DNA from: Nocardia niigatensis NBRC 100131
Lineage (GTDB): Bacteria; Actinomycetota; Actinomycetes; Mycobacteriales; Mycobacteriaceae
NCBI RefSeq assembly: GCF_000308655.1
Contig: NZ_BAGC01000003.1
Coordinates: 186,001 to 250,000 of the forward strand
Direction of reading: 5' to 3'
Length of the DNA stretch: 64,000 nucleotides
Part shown: positions 46,100 through 57,338 of the stretch, piece after piece
Layout: each line of letters starts with the position of its first letter
Numbering within the stretch: the first letter of the stretch is position 1
Notes under the pieces: model-generated
What the model saw: the letters and a program-made list of their open reading frames with translations, nothing else
Databases searched by the model: none
What the model was told of the DNA's origin: nothing
Program-made: the position numbers and the translations under genes

Positions 46100-46236
46100 G
46101 AATCAATCCTGGTTTGGTCTATGTTGGTCTGGCAGATGGGACTGCTGAAGCGACGTTCTTCACAAAAACTCGTTTCAATTTCCAGTCTCGTTACTGGATG
46201 GCCACCGGCCGGTACCCCCAATGGAAGGAACACAGC

Positions 46237-47022
46237 GTGCTGACCGACGCGCTACGTAAGGAACTGGCCGACGAGCTCGCGGCGGCCGAACGGACCCGGG
46301 TTCCGATCGATCCGCTGGCCGTGCGGCATCCCGAGATCGACGTGGTCGACGCCTACGAGATCCAGCTCATCAACATGCGGCAGCGCTTCGACGGCGGCGC
46401 CAAGGTGGTCGGCCACAAGGTCGGCCTGTCCTCCAAGGCCATGCAGCAGATGATGGGCGTGGACGAACCCGACTACGGGCACCTGCTCGCGGAAATGGAA
46501 GTCTTCGAGGACGTTCCGGTCGACACCTCCAAGTACCTGTACCCGCGCGTCGAGGTCGAGGTCGGCTTCATCCTGGGCGCCGACCTGCCCGGTGCGGACT
46601 GCACCGAGGAGGACGTGCGCAAGGCCACCGTCGCCTACGCGCCCTCCATCGAGCTCATCGACACCCGCATCAAGGACTGGAAGATCGCGCTCTGCGACAC
46701 CATCGCCGACAATGCGTCCTCCGCCGGCTACGTGCTGGGCAAGCAGCGGGTCTCGCCGGATCAGCTGGATATCAAGAACATCGACGCCGTGCTGACCCGC
46801 AATGGCGAGGTCATCGCCGAGGGCCGCTCGGACGCGGTGCTCGGTGACCCGACCATCGCGGTGGCGTGGCTGGCGCGCAAGGTCGCCTCCTTCGGAGTGC
46901 GGTTGAAGGCCGGCGACATCGTGCTGCCCGGTTCCTGCACCCGCGCCATCGACGCCCGCCCGGGCGACGAGTTCATCGCCGAGTTCGCCGGACTCGGTTC
47001 CGTCCATCTGGGTTTCGCGTAA
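46237..47022 (+). CDS. hsaE: 2-hydroxypenta/hexa-2,4-dienoate hydratase HsaE
   Basis: From GTG 46237, after GGAAGGAACACAGC, the protein is 261 residues, the family length. It is a fumarylacetoacetate-hydrolase-fold hydratase with VVGHKVGLSSKAMQQMMGVDEPDYGHL and a metal site in YPRVEVEVGFILG. It hydrates the 2-hydroxyhexa-2,4-dienoate released by HsaD from sterol rings A/B. The frame is open back to 46114, but only this start has a ribosome-binding site. First gene of hsaE-hsaG-hsaF. Confidence 0.95.
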   Translation: MLTDALRKELADELAAAERTRVPIDPLAVRHPEIDVVDAYEIQLINMRQRFDGGAKVVGHKVGLSSKAMQQMMGVDEPDYGHLLAEMEVFEDVPVDTSKYLYPRVEVEVGFILGADLPGADCTEEDVRKATVAYAPSIELIDTRIKDWKIALCDTIADNASSAGYVLGKQRVSPDQLDIKNIDAVLTRNGEVIAEGRSDAVLGDPTIAVAWLARKVASFGVRLKAGDIVLPGSCTRAIDARPGDEFIAEFAGLGSVHLGFA

Positions 47023-47064
47023 GCGCCCCCGACCGACACAGACCTCACCGAGTAGGAGAAAGCC

Positions 47065-47973
47065 GTGACTGCAAGCAAAGTCACCGCCGCGATCGTCGGG
47101 TCCGGCAACATCAGCACCGATCTGCTGTACAAGCTGCTGCGTTCGGACAAGATCGAGCCGCGCTGGATGATCGGCATCGACCCTGATTCCGAGGGCCTCA
47201 AGCGCGCCCGCGGCCTGGGCCTGGAGACCTCCGCCGAGGGCGCGGACTGGCTGCTGGCGCTGCCGGAGAAGCCGGACCTGCTGTTCGAGGCCACCTCCGC
47301 GTACGTGCACCGGGCCTACGCGCCCAAGTACGCCGAGGCCGGCATCCGTGCCATCGACCTCACTCCGGCCGCCGTCGGCCCCGCCGTCATCCCGCCGGTC
47401 AACCTGGACACGCTGCGGGACGAGATGAACGTCAACATGATCACCTGCGGTGGTCAGGCGACGATTCCGATGGTGCACGCGGTTTCTCGCGTCGTGCCCG
47501 TCGAGTACGCCGAGATCGTGGCGTCGGTGTCCTCGGTGTCCGCCGGTCCCGGTACCCGCGCCAATATCGACGAGTTCACCAAGACCACCTCCGCCGGTGT
47601 CATGAACATCGGTGGCGCCAAGCGCGGCAAGGCGATCATCATCCTGAACCCGGCCGAGCCGCCGATGATCATGCGCGACACCATCTTCTGCGCCATCCCC
47701 GAGGACGCGGACCGCGACGCCATCACCGAGTCGGTGCACCGGATGGAGAAGTCCATCCAGGAGTACGTGCCCGGCTACCGGCTGCTCAACGAGCCGCAGT
47801 TCGACGAGCCGTCACTGGTGTCCGGTGGCATGGCGAAGGTGTCGATCTTCGTCGAGGTCGAGGGCGCGGGCGACTTCCTGCCGCCGTACTCGGGCAACCT
47901 CGACATCATGACGGCCGCCGCCACCCAGGTGGGCAACGTGCTGGCCGACCAGATCATCTCGGCTCGGGTGTAA
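47065..47973 (+). CDS. hsaG: Acylating aldehyde dehydrogenase HsaG
   Basis: A 302-residue DmpF-type enzyme with GTG start after GTAGGAG. The NAD motif is [18 protein letters not shown] and the catalytic Cys is in [17 protein letters not shown]. It oxidises the aldehyde produced by HsaF to the CoA thioester, with substrate channelled inside the HsaF-HsaG complex. The gene is 12 bases from hsaF. Confidence 0.96.
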   Translation: MTASKVTAAIVGSGNISTDLLYKLLRSDKIEPRWMIGIDPDSEGLKRARGLGLETSAEGADWLLALPEKPDLLFEATSAYVHRAYAPKYAEAGIRAIDLTPAAVGPAVIPPVNLDTLRDEMNVNMITCGGQATIPMVHAVSRVVPVEYAEIVASVSSVSAGPGTRANIDEFTKTTSAGVMNIGGAKRGKAIIILNPAEPPMIMRDTIFCAIPEDADRDAITESVHRMEKSIQEYVPGYRLLNEPQFDEPSLVSGGMAKVSIFVEVEGAGDFLPPYSGNLDIMTAAATQVGNVLADQIISARV

Positions 47974-47985
47974 GGAGTTCCGACA

Positions 47986-49050
47986 GTGAGCAATTCGAAC
48001 ATTCTGAAGCCGTTCTCGGCGGATCTGGATATCCGGGTCACGGACACCAGCCTGCGTGACGGCTCGCACCACAAGCGGCACCAGTTCACCGTGCAGGAAG
48101 TGCGGGACATCGTCGGTGCGCTCGACGCCGCCGGCGTGCCGGTCCTCGAGGTCACCCACGGCGACGGCCTCGGCGGTTCCTCGTTCAACTACGGTTTCTC
48201 GAAAACCCCTGAGCAGGAACTGATCAAGGCCGCCGCGGAGACCGCCAAGCAGGCCAAGATCGCCTTCCTCATGCTGCCGGGCGTCGGCGTCAAGGAAGAC
48301 ATCAAGATCTCGCAGGACAATGGCGCGAGCATCTGCCGCATCGCCACCCACTGCACCGAGGCCGATGTCTCGATCCAGCACTTCAACATGGCTCGCGACC
48401 TCGGCCTCGAGACCGTCGGCTTCCTGATGATGGCGCACTCCACCACGCCGGAGAACCTCGCCAAGCAGGCCCGCATCATGGCCGACGCGGGCTGCCAGTG
48501 CGTGTACGTCGTCGACTCGGCCGGCGCGCTGGTGCTGGAGCAGGTCACCGACCGCGTCGCCGCGCTCGTCGCCGAGCTCGGCGACGACGCGCAGGTCGGC
48601 TTCCACGGCCACGAGAACCTGGGCCTGGCCGTCGCCAACTCCGTCTACGCGGTGCGCGCCGGCGCCACCCAGATCGACGGCAGCGCACGCCGTTTCGGCG
48701 CGGGCGCGGGCAACCTCCCCGTCGAGGCCTTCATCGGCGTCTGCGACAAGCTCGGCATCAAGACCGGCGTCGATTTCTTCGCCGTGACCGATGCCGCGGA
48801 AGACGTCGTCCGCCCGGCCATGCCGAGCGAATGCCTCCTCGACCGCCAGGCATTGATGATGGGTTACGCGGGCGTCTACTCGTCGTTCCTGCGTCACGCC
48901 GAGCGCCAGGCCGAACGCTACGGCGTCTCCGCCGCCGAAATGCTCGTCCGCGCCGGCCAGCGCAAGCTGGTGGGCGGCCAGGAAGACCAGCTCATCGACA
49001 TCGCCCTGGAACTCCAGCGCGAAAAGGAGAAGTCGGCCGCCAACGCCTGA
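47986..49050 (+). CDS. hsaF: 4-hydroxy-2-oxoacid aldolase HsaF
   Basis: A 354-residue DmpG-type aldolase. The TIM barrel begins with the metal-binding [17 protein letters not shown] and contains [15 protein letters not shown] with the paired metal-ligand histidines. It splits 4-hydroxy-2-oxohexanoate into pyruvate and propanal and hands the aldehyde to HsaG. Start GTG 47986 after AAGGAG. Last gene of the unit; a strong hairpin follows. Confidence 0.96.
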   Translation: MSNSNILKPFSADLDIRVTDTSLRDGSHHKRHQFTVQEVRDIVGALDAAGVPVLEVTHGDGLGGSSFNYGFSKTPEQELIKAAAETAKQAKIAFLMLPGVGVKEDIKISQDNGASICRIATHCTEADVSIQHFNMARDLGLETVGFLMMAHSTTPENLAKQARIMADAGCQCVYVVDSAGALVLEQVTDRVAALVAELGDDAQVGFHGHENLGLAVANSVYAVRAGATQIDGSARRFGAGAGNLPVEAFIGVCDKLGIKTGVDFFAVTDAAEDVVRPAMPSECLLDRQALMMGYAGVYSSFLRHAERQAERYGVSAAEMLVRAGQRKLVGGQEDQLIDIALELQREKEKSAANA

Positions 49051-49060
49051 CGCACTAGCC

Positions 49061-49098
49061 CCGCTGGGCCGCAACCGAACTCGGTTGCGGCCCAGCGG
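49061..49098 (+). terminator. Hairpin terminator after hsaF
   Basis: Perfect 16-bp stem (CCGCTGGGCCGCAACC with its complement) and a six-base loop, ten bases after the hsaF stop. Confidence 0.85.
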
Positions 49099-49169
49099 TG
49101 GTTAACTGACCGGCCAGTAGGCTGACCGGCGTCTTCTGTCGATCTGTCGGCCGCTGATCTATCTAGCCT

Positions 49170-49196
49170 GATATCATCGATTCAGTCTTGTATATC
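49170..49196. promoter_or_regulatory. Possible VapB operator
   Basis: GATATC (49170-49175) and GTATATC (49190-49196) form an imperfect AT-rich inverted repeat 14 bases before vapB, where VapBC complexes typically bind for autoregulation. Confidence 0.45.
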
Positions 49197-49209
49197 TGGA
49201 GGTGGGCTC

Positions 49210-49425
49210 ATGGCTCGGACTGTGATCGACCTTGACGATCAGCTGGTAGCCGACGCGTCGAAGGCCCTCGGGACAACGACGAAGAAAGACACCGTGAATG
49301 CGGCCCTTCGGGAAATTCTCGAGATCCGCCGCCGCGCGGTAGCGCTGACGCGGCTACAGGAACTGGTCGCCGATGGGGCGATCGACGTGGAGATATTCGA
49401 AGACAAGCGGAACTATCGCCGATGA
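49210..49425 (+). CDS. vapB: VapB-family antitoxin
   Basis: A 71-residue protein, ATG after GGAGGTGGGCTC. The N-terminal ribbon-helix-helix (ARTVIDLDDQLVADASKALGTTTKKDTVNAALRE) binds DNA; the C-terminal tail (DVEIFEDKRNYRR) would block the toxin active site. Its stop overlaps the toxin start (ATGA), the standard layout for a type II toxin-antitoxin pair. Confidence 0.92.
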   Translation: MARTVIDLDDQLVADASKALGTTTKKDTVNAALREILEIRRRAVALTRLQELVADGAIDVEIFEDKRNYRR

Positions 49426-49835
49426 ACGGTGCTCAGTTCCTCATCGATACGAGCGCGTTGGTTCCGCTGTTGCGTCAGGAGCCGGACGGGGTGGTGTGGC
49501 AGCGCGTCGCCGCCGCGGGCCTGATCGCGATCTGCCCGATCACCGAACTCGAGTTCTTTTACAGTGCGCGTTCGACTGTCGATCGCGAATCGATGATTGA
49601 GCAGATTCGCATCCTGTTCGGCTGGGAGCCGGTCGACGATCGTGCCTACCGGCGGGCATGGGAAGTACAGGGCAAGTTGACCAGCCGAGGGCAGCATCGC
49701 AGCGCGGGACCGGTCGACCTCGTCGTCGCGGCTACCGCCGAACTCAGGGGTCTGACCTTGCTGCACCGTGACCGTGACTTCGATTGCATCGCAGCCATAA
49801 CCGGCCAGCCTCATCGTCGACTGGGAACACCCTGA
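49422..49835 (+). CDS. vapC: VapC-family PIN-domain toxin
   Basis: A 137-residue PIN-domain ribonuclease. The acidic residues are in place: Asp in FLIDTSALV, Glu in CPITELEFFYS, Asp in AGPVDLVVAATA and the final HRDRDFDCIA. VapC toxins cut tRNA or rRNA to slow growth. All catalytic positions look intact, so the toxin should be active. It ends 13 bases from the convergent DUF433 gene. Confidence 0.92.
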   Translation: MNGAQFLIDTSALVPLLRQEPDGVVWQRVAAAGLIAICPITELEFFYSARSTVDRESMIEQIRILFGWEPVDDRAYRRAWEVQGKLTSRGQHRSAGPVDLVVAATAELRGLTLLHRDRDFDCIAAITGQPHRRLGTP

Positions 49836-49848
49836 TCCAGCGGTCCCC

Positions 49849-50058
49849 TCACCTCGATCTGCGCAGGGTGGCTTCATACTCGAGTACCGCAAAGAGGTCG
49901 TCGGGTTCGAGGTCTGGGTAGTCGTCGAGGATTTCGGCAGTGGGCATCCCGGCGGCAAGCAGTTCCAGCAGCATCTCGACGGTGTAGCGCAGCCCGCGAA
50001 TCGTCGGCTTGCCATGGCACACGGCCGGGCTGGATGTGATGCGGTCCAGGCGGGACAT
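49849..50058 (-). CDS. DUF433 antitoxin-like protein, without a partner
   Basis: A 69-residue DUF433 protein: LDRITSSPAVCHGKPTIRGLRYTVEMLLELLAAGM followed by AEILDDYPDLEPDDLFAVL. DUF433 proteins are usually the antitoxin upstream of a DUF5615 PIN-like toxin. Here the space downstream on its strand is taken by the end of vapC, so no toxin gene is present. It may be a relic or an orphan regulator. Confidence 0.85.
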   Translation of the reverse strand: MSRLDRITSSPAVCHGKPTIRGLRYTVEMLLELLAAGMPTAEILDDYPDLEPDDLFAVLEYEATLRRSR

Positions 50059-50258
50059 GGCACAACCTCAGAGGGCATGCGTACCCGATCCGCTGGTATT
50101 CGGATTGGTCTGGCATCAACTGGCTATGCGTCTTCCAGTAGATACGATTGGATAAAAATCAGAGATTCGATGCCATTCAGAGTCTTGTAGTTTCTGCCTA
50201 GTGTTGTCCTCGTCCGGATCGGTGAATGGCCCGGGGAAAAGCGTTGGAGGACAGAGCG

Positions 50259-51185
50259 ATGCGTGCGGTGATTCAGAAGAGCTTCGGTGGGCCTGAGGTT
50301 CTGGAGGTTGTGGACGTCGAGAAGCCGGGGTTGTTGTCGGGGGAGGTGCTCGTCAGGGTGAGGGCTAGTGCGGTCAATCCTGTTGATGTGGCGGTGCGGT
50401 CGGGGGCGTTCCCGTTGCTGGGGGAGCCGCCATTCGGGGTTGGGTGGGATATCTCCGGCGTGGTGGAGGCGGCTGGGCCGGGGGCGCGGTATGAGATTGG
50501 GGAAGAGGTGTATGGGATGCCGTTCTTCCCGAGGGCCGCAACGGGTTACGCGGAGTATGTGGCGACGCCCTCGCGGCAGGTGGCTCGGAAGCCGAAGTCG
50601 CTCGGTCATATCGAGGCTGCGGCGCTGCCGCTGGCGGCGCTGACCGCGTGGCAGGGGCTGGTGGACAAGGCTGGTGTCGGGGCAGGGGATCGGGTGCTGA
50701 TTCACCGGGCGGCCGGTGGGGTCGGACACCTGGCGGTGCAGATTGCGAAGGCGCGGGGCGCGTACGTGATCGCGCTGGCCAGTGCCGGGAAGCACGACTA
50801 TGTGAAGAGCCTCGGGGCCGATGAGGTGATCGATTACCGGACGAGCGATTTCACCGCGGTCGTGAAGGATGTCGATATTGTCTTCGACTCTGTCGCCGAT
50901 GGTGTGCGGTCGCTTCAGGTGTTGAAGCCGGGTGGAGTGCTGGTGACGATTCTCGAGCATGTGAACCCGGAGTTGGAGCGGGCCGTGACGGAAGCCGGGC
51001 GCCGGTTCGCGGGTGTTTCGGTGGAACCGGATTACTGGGCGCTGGAGCAGATTGCGCAACTGGTCGACGCGGGGAAGCTGCGGCCGACCATCGCTGAGAC
51101 GCTGCCGCTGGAGGAGGCGGGGAAGGCGCACGAGATCGTGGCGTCGGGCCAGACCGTCGGCAAGGTGGTGCTGACCGTCGAGTGA
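50259..51185 (+). CDS. NADP-dependent quinone oxidoreductase-like protein
   Basis: From ATG 50259 (GGAGGACAGAGCG upstream) the protein is 308 residues, a zinc-free medium-chain reductase. SAVNPVDVAVRSG is the QOR signature; the nucleotide motif is LIHRAAGGVGHLAVQIAK. It would reduce quinones or enones with NADPH. An AraC-family regulator gene follows 70 bases downstream on the same strand and may control it. Confidence 0.88.
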   Translation: MRAVIQKSFGGPEVLEVVDVEKPGLLSGEVLVRVRASAVNPVDVAVRSGAFPLLGEPPFGVGWDISGVVEAAGPGARYEIGEEVYGMPFFPRAATGYAEYVATPSRQVARKPKSLGHIEAAALPLAALTAWQGLVDKAGVGAGDRVLIHRAAGGVGHLAVQIAKARGAYVIALASAGKHDYVKSLGADEVIDYRTSDFTAVVKDVDIVFDSVADGVRSLQVLKPGGVLVTILEHVNPELERAVTEAGRRFAGVSVEPDYWALEQIAQLVDAGKLRPTIAETLPLEEAGKAHEIVASGQTVGKVVLTVE

Positions 51186-51255
51186 CGGCGGCATCGAATA
51201 ATCGGGGCGGGATCCAGGTTGCAGGGCACGGAGTTCGAGGTGAAGGAGAGCGGCG

Positions 51256-52188
51256 ATGGATGTGCTGAGTGAGGCGCTGGCCTCCATGCGGACCGGCGCG
51301 CCGAACTCGGTGCGAACCGACGGGCGCGCGCCCTGGGCGCTCCAGCTGCCGTCGACGGCGGGTGCGGGATTCCATGTGGTGCTGCACGGGACGTGCTGGT
51401 TCTATCCCACTGAGAAGAGCAGTGAGGCAATCCCGTTGGGTCCCGGCGATGTGGTGTTCGTCCGTGACGGGGCGGGCCACATTCTTGCCGATCGCCCCGA
51501 CACAGCCCCGGAGATTCCCCGGCCCGAGCAGTACACCCAGCGCCCGCCCGTGGGCGCGCTGCGACTCGGCGGCGACGGTCCGGCGGCCAGCCTGCTCTGC
51601 GGCAACTATCACCTCGACGGGCAGCGGCCGCATCCGCTGCTGCGGCAGCTGCCCGAGGTGATCCACCTGCCCGCCCGGCACGGCCGGCACCCGGAGCTGA
51701 CCGCGGCGATCCAGTTGCTCGGCGCGGAGCTGGACAATCCCCGCATCGGCTCGCACGGCATCGTGCCCGCGCTCATCGACTCGCTGCTGCTCTACATCCT
51801 GCGCGCCTGGATCGAGGATCAGCCGCAGTCCGAGGCGGTGGGATGGGCTGCGGCCCTGCGGGATCCGGCCGTCGCCCCGGCTCTGGAAGCCATGCACGGC
51901 GATCCGGCCGCGCCCTGGACCGTGCAATCCCTCGCCGACCACGCGGGCCTGTCCCGTGCCGCGTTCGCCCGCAAGTTCAATGCCATGGTCGGCGAACCCC
52001 CGCTGGCGTATCTGACCCGCTGGCGGTTGACCACGGCCGCCCGTCTGCTGCGCGAGGATGATCTGGCCATCGAAAAAGTCGCCGCGAGCGCGGGATACAG
52101 CTCCGAGTTCGCGTTCGGCAAGGCATTCAAGCGCGAATACGGCCTGGCCCCAGGGCAATACCGGCGCCAGGCCCGCACCGCCGCGTGA
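51256..52188 (+). CDS. AraC-family regulator with cupin domain (paralogue 1)
   Basis: A 310-residue regulator: an N-terminal cupin-like sensor (about 1-180, with GAGFHVVLHGTCWF, PLGPGDVVFVRDGAGH and QRPHPLLRQLPEVIHLPA) and a C-terminal double helix-turn-helix (about 200-305, with GLSRAAFARKFNAMVGEPP and AASAGYSSEFAFGKAFKREYG). It is clearly paralogous to the regulator at 59272. It follows an oxidoreductase gene, a common target of this group. ATG after AGGAGAGCGGCG. Confidence 0.92.
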   Translation: MDVLSEALASMRTGAPNSVRTDGRAPWALQLPSTAGAGFHVVLHGTCWFYPTEKSSEAIPLGPGDVVFVRDGAGHILADRPDTAPEIPRPEQYTQRPPVGALRLGGDGPAASLLCGNYHLDGQRPHPLLRQLPEVIHLPARHGRHPELTAAIQLLGAELDNPRIGSHGIVPALIDSLLLYILRAWIEDQPQSEAVGWAAALRDPAVAPALEAMHGDPAAPWTVQSLADHAGLSRAAFARKFNAMVGEPPLAYLTRWRLTTAARLLREDDLAIEKVAASAGYSSEFAFGKAFKREYGLAPGQYRRQARTAA

Positions 52189-52237
52189 GCTCGGCCGTGC
52201 GGCCGCGTCACGGTTATCCCCAATCCACACAAATGCG

Positions 52238-52272
52238 CGGTGCCCCTGTGGATGAATTCCACAGGGGCACCG
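52238..52272. terminator. Bidirectional hairpin terminator
   Basis: Perfect 15-bp stem (CGGTGCCCCTGTGGA with its complement) and a five-base loop between the convergent AraC gene and hsaB. Confidence 0.85.
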
Positions 52273-52335
52273 TGTGACCGGGTAGTCGAGGTTTCAGGGG
52301 CGAAGCCCGTGAGAGCTACCGAGAGTTGGTCATCC

Positions 52336-52932
52336 TCACAACCAGGTGTCCAAGGTGGTGGTCGTGAGGAAGTGTTCGAGGTCCGCGCGCCAGGGTGCGG
52401 GCGTCGTCTTCTCCGGTTCGATGGCCGTGTACTGGCCCCGGTAGAAGAGCAGCGGCCTGCCGGAGTCGGTGGACTCCGACAGGGCCTGGACCCGGCCGAT
52501 CACGATGTAGTGATCGCCGCCGTCGAGCACGTTGTCCACAGTGCACTGGATCGTGGCCAACGCGCCGTCCAGCACCGGAAGGTTCAGTTCCGAGGTGTGC
52601 CAGTCGATTCCGGCGAACTTGTCGGGTTCGCGGGAGCCGAAGCGGGCGCACGCCGGCTGTTGCTCCTCGGCGAGCATGTTCACGGCGAAGCTGCCGTTGC
52701 GTTCGATCGCCGCCCAGGAGCGGGACTCCTTGGTGGGGCAGAACAGCACCAGCGGCGGATCGAGGGACAGGGCGGCGAACGACTGGCACGCGAAGCCGAT
52801 GGGGGCCTGCTCGCCGTCGACGCCGTCGAAGGTGGTGATGACGGTGATGCCGGTGCAGAACTGCCCCAGCACATTCCGGAACTGACGCCCGTCGATGACG
52901 GGTTGTGCGTCGGTGGTGATGTCCTCAGTCAA
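52336..52932 (-). CDS. hsaB: Flavin reductase HsaB of the HsaAB monooxygenase
   Basis: From TTG 52932 the protein is 198 residues. It is a flavin-reductase-like FMN-binding protein: FRNVLGQFCTGITVITTFDG, GFACQSFAALSLDPPLVLFCPTK and DGGDHYIVIGRVQALSE. It reduces FMN for HsaA with NADH. No ATG or GTG lies in frame close to the conserved N-terminus, and AGGGG precedes the TTG, so a TTG start is the best choice; the frame is open further upstream into hsaC. Last gene of hsaA-hsaD-hsaC-hsaB. Confidence 0.92.
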   Translation of the reverse strand: MTEDITTDAQPVIDGRQFRNVLGQFCTGITVITTFDGVDGEQAPIGFACQSFAALSLDPPLVLFCPTKESRSWAAIERNGSFAVNMLAEEQQPACARFGSREPDKFAGIDWHTSELNLPVLDGALATIQCTVDNVLDGGDHYIVIGRVQALSESTDSGRPLLFYRGQYTAIEPEKTTPAPWRADLEHFLTTTTLDTWL

Positions 52933-52958
52933 GGTTCGGCCGCCCCTGTTCGTTCTCG

Positions 52959-54766
<1,808 letters not shown>

Positions 54767-55936
54767 TTACACCATCGTGTCGGTGATCGGCAGACCGAAG
54801 GCGTGCGTGCCGAACATGGCGTAGGCGCGCTCCGGATCCTGCGAGGCGTGCACGCGGCCGGCGTGCGCGTCACGCCAGAACCGCTGCAGCGGAGTGCCTT
54901 CCACCAGCGCGGTGGCGCCGGAGGCCTCGAAGAGGCGGTCGATGGAGGCGATCACGCGGCCGGTGGCGCGCACCTGGTCGCGGCGGGCGGCGACGCGCAG
55001 GTCGAACGGAACTTCCTTGTCCGCCAGGATGTACGCGTATTCCTCGGCGATATTGCCGGACAGCTGACGCCAGGCGGCGTCGATGTCACTGGCGGCCTCG
55101 GCGATGCGCACCTTGCCGAACGGGTCGTCCTTGGCCTTCTCGCCGGCGTAGGCGGCGCGCACGCGCTTGCCCTGGTGCTCGACGTGGGCCTCGTAGGCGC
55201 CGTAGCCCATGCCGATGATCGGTGTGGTAATGGTCGCGGGGTGGATGCTGCCCCACGGCATCTTGTACAGCGGATCGGTATTCTGCTCCAGGCCAGGCGA
55301 TTTCAGTTCGCCCATGGTCCGCATGCTGAGGAAACGGTGCCTGGGTACGTAGACGTTCTCGACCACGACGGTGTTGGAGCCGGTGCCGCGCAGGCCGACC
55401 ACGTGCCACACGTCGTTGATCTTGTATTCGCTCCGGGGGATCAGGAACGAGCCGAAGTCGACCGGCTTGCCGTTCTTGATGACCGGACCGCCGACGAACA
55501 CCCAGTCGGCGTGGTCGGAGCCGGAGGACCAGGCCCACGAACCGTTGACGATGTAGCCCTCGCCGTCCTCGGTCACCACACCCGCGCCCATCGGGGCGTA
55601 GGAGGAGGAGATCCGGACCTCGGTGTCCTGGCCCCATACCTCTTCTTGCGCGCGCTGGTCGAACAGCGCCAGGTGCCAGTTGTGGATGCCGAGGATGCCG
55701 GCGCACCAGCCGGTGGAGCCGCACGCGCTCGCGATCTTGCGGACGGTGTCGTAGAAGATCACCGGGTCGCAGGCGTAGCCGCCCCACTGCTTGGGCTGCA
55801 CGAGCTTGAAGAAGCCGGTCGCCTGCAGATCCTTGACGGTCTGGTCGGGAAGGCGGCGCAGATCCTCGGTCTCCTGGGCGCGCTCACGCAGGGTCGGCAG
55901 CAGCGCCTCGACCCGCTCAACTACTTCTTGCGTCAT
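54767..55936 (-). CDS. hsaA: Flavin-dependent monooxygenase oxygenase subunit HsaA
   Basis: A 389-residue enzyme of the acyl-CoA-dehydrogenase-like two-component monooxygenases. ACGSTGWCAGILGIHNWHLALF, VNGSWAWSSGSDHADWVFVGG and the C-terminal MFGTHAFGLPITDTMV match HsaA (Rv3570c). It hydroxylates 3-HSA to the catechol using reduced flavin from HsaB. First gene of the hsaADCB operon, with a KstR box 58 bases upstream. Confidence 0.95.
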   Translation of the reverse strand: MTQEVVERVEALLPTLRERAQETEDLRRLPDQTVKDLQATGFFKLVQPKQWGGYACDPVIFYDTVRKIASACGSTGWCAGILGIHNWHLALFDQRAQEEVWGQDTEVRISSSYAPMGAGVVTEDGEGYIVNGSWAWSSGSDHADWVFVGGPVIKNGKPVDFGSFLIPRSEYKINDVWHVVGLRGTGSNTVVVENVYVPRHRFLSMRTMGELKSPGLEQNTDPLYKMPWGSIHPATITTPIIGMGYGAYEAHVEHQGKRVRAAYAGEKAKDDPFGKVRIAEAASDIDAAWRQLSGNIAEEYAYILADKEVPFDLRVAARRDQVRATGRVIASIDRLFEASGATALVEGTPLQRFWRDAHAGRVHASQDPERAYAMFGTHAFGLPITDTMV

Positions 55937-55993
55937 CTCGCCAGTTGCTCCTGCCTGGTGTTACGGGAAGCGGTCTTCGTTTGCCCCTGAGAG

Positions 55994-56007
55994 TAGAACA
56001 CGTTCTT
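55994..56007. promoter_or_regulatory. KstR operator upstream of hsaA
   Basis: TAGAACACGTTCTT: the AAC-N2-GTT core with both outer arms nearly complete. It sits 58 bases upstream of the hsaA start. Confidence 0.86.
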
Positions 56008-56095
56008 ATTCCTGTCGAGAACGCGGTTCGAGCGCAGCTCAGAGAGCCCCCATCCTGGTAGTTGGTCCTATAGCTGGCCAACCGTCAGCCAATTT

Positions 56096-56109
56096 TGTAA
56101 CGTGTTCTA
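56096..56109. promoter_or_regulatory. KstR operator upstream of kshA
   Basis: TGTAACGTGTTCTA: the core and one full arm are kept. It lies 24 bases before the kshA ATG. The two KstR boxes of this divergent region are 89 bases apart, so each side has its own site. Confidence 0.8.
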
Positions 56110-56132
56110 GTACATCCATAGGAGGATCAACG

Positions 56133-57338
56133 ATGGCGACAACCGCCCAAGGGCCCCGCGGGAAGGTCCGCGAGATCGACGTGGGCTCGATGCCCACCCG
56201 CTTCGCCCGGGGCTGGCACTGCCTGGGACTTGCCAAGGACTTCCGTGACGGCAAGCCGCACGCGGTCAATGTATTCGGCACCAAACTGGTTGTCTTCATG
56301 AACAGCCAGAACGAACTGAAGGTGCTGGACTCCTACTGCCGTCACCTGGGCGGCGACCTCTCCATGGGTGAGGTGAAGGGCGATTCGATCGCCTGCCCGT
56401 TCCACGACTGGCGCTGGGGCGGCGACGGCAAGTGCACCGGCATCCCCTACGCGCGACGCGTGCCCCCGCTGGCCCGCACCCGCGCGTGGATCACGCTCGA
56501 GCGCAACGGCCAGCTGTTCGTCTGGCACGACCACGAGGGCAACCCGCCGCCGGACGAGGTGACCATCCCCTACATCGAGGGTCCCTACACCAACGCGGAC
56601 GGCAGCTCCTCGGAGACGCTCAACGAGGGCTGGACCGACTGGACCTGGCACTCGCTGCTGATCGAGGGCTCCAACTGCCGCGAGATCATCGACAACGTCG
56701 TGGATATGGCGCACTTCTTCTATATCCACTACGCGTTCCCCACGTTCTTCAAGAACGTGCTCGAGGGTCACATCGCCACCCAGTACCTGGAGACCAAGGC
56801 TCGCCCGGACATCGGCAACGCGGCCAAGGCCGGCATCGACGTGCTGCTCAAGTCCGAGGCGTCGTACTTCGGGCCGTCGTACATGATCAACCCGCTGCTC
56901 AACATCTACAGCGGCTTCGAGGTCAAGACGGTCCTCATCAACTGCCACTACCCGGTCACGCAGGACTCCTTCATGCTGCAGTGGGGCGTCTCGCTGGAGA
57001 AGCCCAAGGGCCTGCCGGACGAGCAGGCGGCCATGTTCGCCGCCAAGATGACCGAGGGCGTCAGCGAGGGCTTCCTGCAGGACGTCGAGATCTGGAAGCA
57101 CAAGTCCAAGATCGAGAACCCCCTGCTGACCGAGGAAGACGGGCCGGTCTACCAGCTGCGCCGCTGGTACGAGCAGTTCTACGTCGACGTCGCCGACATC
57201 GACCCGAAGATGACGCAGCGCTTCGAATTCGAGATCGACACCTCCAAGGCCAACGAGGCCTGGGGTCTCGAGGTCGAGGAGAACCTGCGCAGGAAGCGGG
57301 AGGCCGACGAGGCCGCCGCGCAGGAGGCGAACGCCTGA
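56133..57338 (+). CDS. kshA: 3-ketosteroid 9-alpha-hydroxylase oxygenase KshA
   Basis: From ATG 56133 (GGAGG upstream) the protein is 401 residues. The Rieske ligands appear as SYCRHLGGDLS and CPFHDWRWGG. The mononuclear iron site is in IIDNVVDMAHFFYIHYAFP (Asp, two His). KshA, fed by the reductase KshB (not in this window), hydroxylates C9; with KstD this opens ring B. The stop overlaps the start of the small CxxC gene downstream. Upstream frame sequence is not part of the gene. Confidence 0.95.
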   Translation: MATTAQGPRGKVREIDVGSMPTRFARGWHCLGLAKDFRDGKPHAVNVFGTKLVVFMNSQNELKVLDSYCRHLGGDLSMGEVKGDSIACPFHDWRWGGDGKCTGIPYARRVPPLARTRAWITLERNGQLFVWHDHEGNPPPDEVTIPYIEGPYTNADGSSSETLNEGWTDWTWHSLLIEGSNCREIIDNVVDMAHFFYIHYAFPTFFKNVLEGHIATQYLETKARPDIGNAAKAGIDVLLKSEASYFGPSYMINPLLNIYSGFEVKTVLINCHYPVTQDSFMLQWGVSLEKPKGLPDEQAAMFAAKMTEGVSEGFLQDVEIWKHKSKIENPLLTEEDGPVYQLRRWYEQFYVDVADIDPKMTQRFEFEIDTSKANEAWGLEVEENLRRKREADEAAAQEANA

